A stretch of 64,000 nt of DNA from Catonia carolina. Its lineage: Eukaryota; Arthropoda; Insecta; Hemiptera; Achilidae. Positions 56,946-64,000 of this stretch are shown here, in pieces. The stretch spans positions 56,401,722 through 56,465,721 of the forward strand of contig JAQMRL010000005.1 in NCBI GenBank assembly GCA_035578175.1. The letters run 5' to 3'. The first letter of the stretch is position 1. The number at the start of each line of letters is the position of its first letter. The notes under the pieces were generated by a model. The model had not been told where the DNA came from. It worked only from the letters and a program-made list of their open reading frames with translations, and ran no database searches. Made by a program: the position numbers and the translations under genes.

Positions 56946-57759
56946 AATTAACACAAAAATGCAAATTTTGAAAATTCCACCAATTTTCAACTTTATTTGG
57001 GTTAATGTTTAAGTTATAAAAATAATAGAAGAAAAATATTATGTTGTTGAAAAAAATTCTAAATTTATGAAACACCCTATAGGTTAGCTACAGGGAAAAT
57101 GCAACCAAAATTAGCATATCCATCATTAATTAAATTACCCGATTATAATTTTGGGTAATAAAGTTACACGGAGTCCCATAATCATTAATTTATTGTAACT
57201 GAAATAGGTGCTCGTTTCTGTTAATAACAGACATGTTAATTGGTACTTACTAACACACAGGCAAAGTTACTAACTGTGTCAAATTTATTAAATGGATTCC
57301 ATTGAAAATACGTACATATTCATGGTTTTTTTCTTCACTTTCACTGTTTTAACCGCAATTATTTTCAGTTTCAATTTATGTTTTATTTAGTGAATTATGA
57401 TTTTGTATAATATGATTCTGAATAATCATATTCAGGAAATTTCATTTTGGGATTTTATTAGAGCAGACGGTCAAATTTTCGACCAGGGTCTAAATTTCGA
57501 CTATCAGGATTTGGCGTACTCGGAAGCTCTGCAGTCGTGCGGAAAAAATATGAAACAGCTCTTTAATACGTTATCGTTGATCTTTAGAAACCTCAGTACC
57601 GCTCGATCACTCGTTGCAGTAATTACTCAAAAGTTCGTTTTCGTAATTTTCAAAACTTTTTCAGGTAAATTTTCAATTTTTTTACTTCTAGCGTTTTAGT
57701 ACTAATTGTGAATTCGTTAAACTATCGTGTTAAGTGGTAGTGCCACAATTTGAATTATA
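56946..57759. other. Spacer with an unrecognised 100-codon frame
   Basis: Plus-strand frame 57397-57699 reads FWDFIRADGQIFDQGLNF early and turns hydrophobic at the end (FSIFLLLAF). No family recognised; no start context or conservation to judge it by. Confidence 0.3.
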
Positions 57760-58262
57760 GTTGAAGAGTTGAGGGCGCCACTGTCACTTGTGTAACCGCT
57801 GACCGCGCACTCGCTCTCCAGTACGCTCCGTGGACAGTCGGTTTGTCCGCTTTAGTAATTGCATCACCTTTACGCGCACCCGGAAAACGGTATCCAACCG
57901 TGAAGTGAAGTTTCCTGTGAAGAAATCGCTCCTTGGAAGAAGACAGCAGTGTAGTGGGTATCCCTATCCCTTATTCCTGTCTTGGCCCTTGTACCCCCAC
58001 CCCCCAAAACTCATCACGACTACTATTCACACTGGAAAATGAGGTAAGAGACTGCTTCATTTCGTATTTCTTTACATCGCATTCTGGATACGCCAACCAA
58101 ATAAAACGTCCACAAGACGTGCAGCAGAACACACAACGCATACAGTTCACTGCTCTGGAGGAGGGTCTCGCGGGATCCTTCCTTGATTTCGTTTTTGTCT
58201 CCGCTCGAGGACAAATGCACCGCACCACGCACGCAACCGCGTTAACATTAAGTAGGTTCTAG
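57760..58262 (+). promoter_or_regulatory. GC/CpG-rich block: candidate host promoter and first exon
   Basis: The block stands out from AT-rich surroundings: CTGACCGCGCACTCGCTC, then GGACAGTCGGTTTGTCCGC (AGTCG could serve as an arthropod initiator near 57834). Downstream an ATG at 58040 in GAAAATGAG is followed at once by a consensus splice donor (GAG|GTAAGAG, intron start 58044). CpGs continue to about 58250. The layout fits a 5' UTR exon with the start codon just before a first intron, with the gene continuing to the right. No downstream exon was found before 64000. It could also be an LTR or transposon promoter: no TG..CA ends were seen, but that is weak evidence against. Confidence 0.35.
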
Positions 58263-58389
58263 GTTCCTAAATTATATTTTAGTTTAATCGCTTACCTCCC
58301 ATTCAAGACCGTACATAACCTAGAAAGTTGAAGCATGCGGTGATCTAAATTCCGACTACCACTAGTGGTCTAAAGTTTGACTATGAGCG

Positions 58390-58989
58390 GATGAACGAGT
58401 ACGTCATCAAGCAAAATTGCTGGATTTGGGTGATATCAATCCACATGAGGGCAACCAAGTAGCATTGCATCCGCAGAAAGTCACTCTTTGGTGTGGATTT
58501 TGGGCCGGAGGCGTCATCGATTCATTTTTCTTTAAAAACGACAATGCCATTGGCACCACCATCACCGAAGAGCGCTACCGATTGATGATAACCAATATAT
58601 TTTGGCCCAAATTGGATGATATGGATGTAAACAACATATGGTTTCAACAGGACGGAGCTGCGTGCCACACAGCGGTGCCACAATAAACATTCTGCACGAG
58701 TGATTTGAGAATATGATTATCTCACGTAGAGGTGACGGTGAACTGGTGAATTGGCCGCCAAGATCGTTCGATTTGACTCCATTAGACTTTTTCTTGCGGG
58801 GTTTTCTTTAAAAAGCAAGTCTATGCCAATAAGCCATAAACGACCGGTGAACACAAAGTCATTATTACCCAAGCCATCGCTCAAATTCAGCCTGATTTAT
58901 GCATCAAAGTCATGGAAAATTGGACATCTCGGATGCAAGCCATTGACCAAAACGACGTGCATTTGAACGATGTCATATTCCACAGTTAA
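58390..58989 (+). pseudogene. Mariner-superfamily transposase, catalytic domain, frameshifted
   Basis: Reads YVIKQNCWIWV, then LHPQKVTLWCGFWAGGVIDS, ERYRLMITNIFWPKLD, NIWFQQDGAACHTA (second catalytic Asp, 58648-58672), a frameshift and stop, VNWPPRSFDLTPLDFFLRGF (third catalytic Asp), and after another shift VMENWTSRMQAIDQNDVHL to a stop. QQDGA..H and N-W-P-P-R-S-x-D-L-T-P-L-D-x-F define a large insect group of the IS630/Tc1/mariner superfamily, different from the three copies at the left. N-terminus missing. The piece at 63386 is related. Confidence 0.82.
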
Positions 58990-60724
58990 TGTCATTGGTA
59001 TGCCTTTTAAATAAAACAGATGTCTCGTATACAACTTATTTTATTCAATTTTAACATTTACCCATCCCTATTGGAAAACCTACTATTAAGTAAAACATTT
59101 GACAAAGTGATATACGAAATACAAGAAGACAAAACTTGTTAGATGAACCACGTGAAAAGCTTTCTGAATAAGGAAAAAATTTCCATTGAGAAAGGTGTGA
59201 AGTATTATAATATAAAAATAGGATATTATGGAATATATTATAAAATGTTGAATAAAAAATACAGGATAAAAGAAGGTGTCGCATGCTTTATACATTACTC
59301 GGTGAGTGAACGTAAGAAGCGTTAAGAACGAAAAAGTGACCTTTAAAGAGGACGGTTTTGAATTTTCACCTTTTCATACACTTTTTTCTTTATCATATCG
59401 TCTTTTCTTTAATCTTCTTTACATTTATCTTGTATTTTTATATCTTTCACAGATTTTTGATAAAAAATAATTTTTTGTAAATTTATTGTAGTAGATCTTT
59501 TTGTGATGTTGTAATTGTGTGAAAGTTTAAAATGGGATCTCTCGTTTAAATAATACAACCTTCATTTTTACATATAGGTGAAATTTTAGAATCATAAATC
59601 TAACAAGTAATCGTGAAAATATTAATAAATTATTATAATAACTTAAAATTGTAATAAACACTTAAAACAGAATTTATTAATATTTATTTAATTAGTATAC
59701 AAAAGACCAACGAATTGGATTATTTATGTCCAGACCGAAAGTCCCACTTTGACCGCAGTTGTTCCGCTGTACGCAAGATTTCCCTTGGGATAACCAATTG
59801 TCCGTCTTTGGAATTTTGAGTGAATAAATTACTTCGTTTTTATAAATTTAAAAATAGTTTCTAAGCCGTAAGTAAATTAAAAAAAACCGTATGAATACTT
59901 TAGCTCGCGTCTTTTAAAACAATACACTATTATTACTTTTTCTAAAGTAGCTTTAAGTATACTTGTTCACCAGTTTTACTTCTAATTTTCATTTTTTCGT
60001 CTAATAATCTGGAGTAGAGAATTACTTTTAAGCTAACAGGTTATATTACGAGTATATATATGGCTTAGAATTATTATATAGCTTATATATTTTATTATAA
60101 TTATATATATATTGTATTATATAACTTATATTAGCTTTAGAATTACCTTCTGGACAATATTATTCTCTCTCCGTATATTATCCTCTTGTCGTTTTGAGGA
60201 TTCAGTTCCACTCCCACTAAATATCTGTTCGTCGTATTTTTTTTCTCCCGGCCTTCCCTCGTATACTTAATTATTTTATCCTTTCATTTCAAGAATACGT
60301 TCTAGCCACTTGAATCTACTGTTTTTACCAAATTTTCACCCCAGAAACGCAGCAAACAACCCAAAATTAATACCCCAACTATAGTACAAAAATATGTAGG
60401 TTTAAATATGTAGATTCCATTACACAGAGTTAACAGTAACGGTGTTTTTAAGATATGTTTTCAACCTGCTCCCCGATTTGTGCACCCTGTTTCCGCAAAA
60501 TTATAGTAGTAAAAGGAACATTATTAAGTAGAAATCTGAGTTACAGAAATAGTTCTTGAGCATTGGTGTGCAGTACACGAAGGAAATTATTACACCCTCA
60601 AATCTGTGACCCACATCCTGTTGTTTTTATTCTGAAAGACTTGAAGTTTGACAAAAGTACTCAACAGATCTACCCTAGGACATGATAAATTATAGTTAAA
60701 TATGTTAATTCCGTACCTCTACCT
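58990..60724. other. Spacer; possible LINE tail at 60185-60330 (minus)
   Basis: Minus-strand 60330-60185 reads FKWLERILEMKG and EGRPGEKKYDEQIF, resembling a W-x-x-x-x-x-R-M..G-R-P-G-R-R LINE tail but too short and broken to be sure. (TA)-rich DNA at 60045-60135. Otherwise nothing recognised. Confidence 0.35.
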
Positions 60725-60950
60725 CTACAGGTTTTTCTACAGAGCCTAATTTAGCATCAATTAGTGATTTTCCCAATATATAAGCCCTACAGAGGTTGAT
60801 TATCATTTAATGTCATTCGCTCTTGATTAAAATTAGGTTATATTTTAATTTTACATTGATTACTCATAATTAAACGTACATAGGTTATATTGTCATCATT
60901 TTATTGGTGAGAGAAAATCGTGTGAATTTTCTACTCATTTTTTTTTAGTA
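60725..60950 (-). repeat. Dispersed repeat R, copy 6 (partial, diverged)
   Basis: TTTTTCTACAGAGCCTAATT, TTAGTGATTTTCC and the TTAGGTTATAT and GAGAGAAAATCGTGTGA words follow the order at 6235-6440. Confidence 0.65.
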
Positions 60951-62283
60951 AACCTATGAAAAGCCTGTAGGAAAATTATTCTCAAAAATCTGCTAAATCT
61001 TTAATTTTTCAATCCGTAACGAAATAATTTACCGTAGAATACCATACTAAGAACGAAAGATTTTGGCGAGTCGAATTCTCGCTAGTGTATCCCTTCCACA
61101 ACCTCCTACGTACTCATAGACTTACTCTCTTTACAGTGTTTCAAGAAGTGCACTATTGTTATGTGTTAGATTAAATAAAAGTAGTTTATTCACTGCACAT
61201 TTTCATTTGCTGTATTTATTATATATTGTATTTATTTACTGCAGTTGGATAATATATAATATTATTAATATAAATAAAGTATAGAATTGTACAACAGGTA
61301 TCCTAATGAGATAATTATGATTTACATAAAAATTAATGAAATACTAGGAAAATAATCACAACCGAACCGAATAACTCGGTTCGGTTGTAATAAAAAATAA
61401 TCACAACCTCACAACCGAAGGATTAACCGTCATAACAGAAGCAATAAGAGAGAAGAATTTTCTCGACTGGTGGAATGGCTAGGTGAGGTATTGTGAAGGA
61501 CATAGCAAACTTCCACCCGCCTAAATTTATCGTGCTTATTACAGGTTTTAATCAATATGAAAATTTCAAGCATAAAAAAACTTGTGGTTCTTGTACAATT
61601 TTTACAAAACGATTAAAATTTTTTTTTTGTAAATTTTATAGCTTGGAGAAATAAAACTACTGATAAATATATGCATATACTTTAAAAAGTTCAATTGATT
61701 CAGTGAGGGCTGAGATCAAAGCACAAGGAACTTAGCCAGATTTTTTTAATATGAATAAAAAAAATAATTTTTTTTACTACTATTTTGTCAAAACTGTACA
61801 AACGAAACTAGCGATACCAAGTTAGTTTTGATAGAATATGGAATGAAATTATAAAATGAACTTTAAACTTCTATCTGTAACACAGTAAGCTTAATTTAAT
61901 ATACTAATAAAACACAGTTTTAAATTTATTATGCATGTAGCGGCAGCGTCTGGAAAGTGTGGCACAATCTGCGTTCTCAATGTTTCGTCTTACGTCTTCC
62001 CCTTTCGTACCGTATCGTTCTACATTCAAGATTTAATTAAACTTCATTTCCTTAAAAAAAAGGAAACAAAAATTATTCAAATCACGAATTCAATTTAAAG
62101 GTTTTGTTTTTAATAAATTATATTTTAATACATTTATTTTTACCCAGTTATTTGCATAATTTATTTTTCTAAGAAAATTATTTTTCGTTATAATTTTTTG
62201 CTAAAAACGATCTGGGTAGCCACGAAAACTTGCAAAATATATTCAAAGTGATTTACATATAATTGTTTTAATATCTATTTTAA
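60951..62283. other. AT-rich spacer with a hairpin at 61358-61388
   Basis: ACAACCGAACCGA and its inverse TCGGTTCGGTTGT are 5 bases apart; AAAATAATCACAACC is then repeated at about 61398. No gene recognised. Confidence 0.45.
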
Positions 62284-62445
62284 GGTTTTTTTATTTATTT
62301 AAAGTCGCATCAACAGCTTGGTCAATAGTGACTACGGTGGGTTAACTAACTTTAACGGTGGCTTTTATATAATAATTTCTAGATCCTAGCTGGAAATTCA
62401 ACCCGGTACCTCTGTGTTGTAGGCTAGCGCATTAAAAATACGCTG
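62284..62445 (-). mobile_element. tRNA-derived SINE (type C)
   Basis: Minus strand: GCGCTAGCCTACAACACAGAG, GGTACCGGGTTGAATTTCC (damaged B box), GATCTAGAAATTAT, and tail GTTGATGCGACTTTAAATAA. Same internal order as 37661-37831. Confidence 0.7.
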
Positions 62446-62789
62446 CTAAAATGCCCAAAATGCTAAAATTTAAGAATAATTTTATTTTAGTCGTATAGGT
62501 TATCAATAAAATTATATCTCTCATAAAAATTAATTTAGCACAGTGATTTTCTTTGAAGCCTATCGATTTATCGATTCAGTGAAAATACAAATATATAAAA
62601 CCAGGGTAAAGAAAGTTCTATGCTTATTAGTTGTGAGATTTCTTATATTTTAAATTTATGCTTATTAGCCTCAATAAGTTGTAAGTGTCGTTGAAAAAAG
62701 GGGTTTATTAATTTTAACACATATTTATGTAAATTTCTTTCTTTTACTTGTTATCTGATTTTGAAAAATTTTCTCTCGGATCAGTAAGT

Positions 62790-62985
62790 CTCTGTTTCCC
62801 TTAGCTCCGACAACCAGTCTTAAAACCGATAAAGGTTAGAGTCACGCAGGGATATGCTATCTTGCCATTACTGTTCAATATTTACATTGCTGACATTCCT
62901 ATATGTCACAGGTTACTAAGGTCACACACACTTAGATTCGTTTACTGATATCGCAGTATTACTTTCCTACCCAACAGTATTTTTA
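62790..62985 (+). pseudogene. Jockey-like reverse transcriptase fragment
   Basis: Reads KPIKVRVTQGYAILPLLFNI, YIADIPICHRLLRSHTLRFV. In Jockey-like LINEs the order is I-x-A-G-V-P-Q-G-S-x-L-S-P-x-L-Y-N-I-Y-x-x-D-I-P followed by Y-A-D-D. The catalytic box has decayed to Y-stop-Y. Short but diagnostic. Confidence 0.68.
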
Positions 62986-63017
62986 TGTATTACTTTCCTA
63001 CCCAACAGTACTTTTAT
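62956..63017. repeat. 31-bp tandem duplication
   Basis: GTATTACTTTCCTACCCAAC and following bases occur twice, 31 bases apart, with one difference. It begins inside the Jockey fragment. Confidence 0.88.
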
Positions 63018-63385
63018 GTATCTTTTTTATGTATTTTTATGTAAATAAAGCTTATAAATAGAGTAAAAAACAAGTTTCAATGAAATTTCCCAATTCTATT
63101 ATTCCGAATAAGTCAATAGTCGTGCATTTGTTTTAGAAATTTCTTGATACCGGGAGTGTGTATAATATCGTAAAAGTACATCTCTTTGCATCGTTTATAG
63201 GATATTTATTTTTAAACAAATCTGTGGATATGGTGTGGATTATCTTTACGTAATTTATCAATTTATTGCCAATGTTACATGTACACGAGCATGAATTTTG
63301 GTTCCACACAAGATAACACAACTTGTCATGTTGCCGATGACACGGTAGATATGCTAAGGGATTTTTTTTAGTCATCGAAAGTGTT
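63018..63385. other. AT-rich spacer, nothing recognised
   Basis: An 80-codon minus-strand frame at 63133-63375 has no family features. Confidence 0.35.
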
Positions 63386-63720
63386 TGGCCTCCAAGATCC
63401 CTAGCTCTTACACCAGCAAACTTTTTTTGAGGAGATATTTAAAAAGTATTGTTTTTAAAAATAATCCTCATACATTTGACGAATTGAAGGAAAACATTGA
63501 ACTTGAGATTTCTAACAATGATGAGCAAACATTACAAAAAGTGGTTTACAATTCGGGTCACAGGAAATCATTTCAACATCTATTATAAGGTTATTAATCG
63601 TAAGTTTCATTGTAATTTGACTATTGTTGCATAGAATTATGATAAATATTTAATAATTTAGTACTTTTGCATTTCATTCATTTCAGAAAAAAAACGAGTT
63701 GCGTCCATTTTGAAACACCC
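63386..63720 (+). pseudogene. Mariner-superfamily transposase C-terminus and 3' end
   Basis: Begins WPPRSLALTPANFF in one frame; after a shift in the T-run at 63421-63427 it continues RRYLKSIVFKNNPHTFDELK, ENIELEISNNDEQTLQKVV and ends at 63588. The W-P-P-R-S-x-x-L-T-P motif groups it with 58390-58989, though the third catalytic Asp is replaced by Asn (PAN). The non-coding end TGAAACACCCGTTAT at about 63710-63724 looks like a terminal repeat tip. 5' part missing. Confidence 0.7.
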
Positions 63721-63724
63721 GTTA

Positions 63725-64000
63725 TTTTTTTTAAGTTAACTACTCTTCAATAGTACTTCTACGTAAAAGAAACTTTCCAAATTTTTAATATCAAATTCAC
63801 TGAAAAATTTTCTTTTGATGAAACTACGATACTTTAACCCAACCGAAGGAAAACTAATATCATACTTCACAATGTTGTTGAAGAAGCAACGTTGAAAAAT
63901 AAAACTTAGTAAACCCAATCGAAGAAGATTTAGGTCCGCACGAGTTGTAAGTTTTTGTTTAACAATAGCAAAACAACAGCTTACGAAGAAAGAAGTTTTC
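63725..64000. other. AT-rich end of window, nothing recognised
   Basis: A 60-codon minus-strand frame at 63736-63918 has no family features. Confidence 0.35.

Noticed and set aside
57933..58262. 109-codon ORF in the CpG-rich block
   Set aside because: It reads through the strong GTAAGAG donor and has no family features; the block is better explained as UTR/exon plus intron.

Overview
The window looks like gene-poor, AT-rich nuclear DNA from an insect. The evidence is the transposon fauna: mariner/IS630 elements, RTE-like and Jockey-like LINEs, tRNA-derived SINEs and TTAA-flanked elements, set in long AT-rich spacers with no bacterial gene organisation. A hemipteran is my best guess, from general resemblance only; the species cannot be read from the sequence. 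I found no complete host protein-coding gene. The longest open frame (31758-33114) is the reverse transcriptase of a 5'-truncated RTE-type retrotransposon, and nearly every other recognisable peptide is a decayed transposon piece.

Layout. 1-6450: an abundant dispersed repeat (here 'R') and two of three copies of a rearranged mariner, one with a SINE inside. 7296-9525: a pogo/Tigger-like relic with a duplicated end that carries a 57-bp palindromic insertion. 10387-11326: third rearranged mariner. 12430-17560: SINE, RTE-like and Jockey-like fragments and a repeat 'D'. 17650-20224: two unexplained minus-strand ORFs and a hAT/BED-finger relic. 21651-29578: a small inverted-repeat element, several pieces of one LINE family ('X'), and a TTAA-flanked element. 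30659-33130: three LINE fragments in a row, two bounded by target-site duplications. 34406-38040: a cluster of perfect palindromes, two TTAA-flanked elements and three SINEs. 38199-45650: LINE tail, D, R and SINE copies, and a mariner that has lost its catalytic core. 46415-54742: LINE X pieces, two related LTRs (one a solo LTR with a 4-bp duplication) and RTE-like tails. 55753-56945: SINE and a D copy split by a TTAA-flanked element. 57760-58262: a GC/CpG-rich block with a good splice donor, the only candidate host promoter/first exon. 58390-63720: two mariner-superfamily transposase relics, an R fragment, a SINE and a Jockey-like RT fragment.

Nothing here works as a pathway. The content is a layered record of insertions: SINE into mariner, SINE into a TTAA element, a TTAA element into D, LINE beside LINE. 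I did not find a convincing new biological system. The points most worth checking are the amplified fold-back mariner, the palindromic insertion with its matching empty site, the three palindromes with 1-nt loops, the TTAA-flanked elements with G-run ends, and the GC-rich block at 57.8-58.3 kb.
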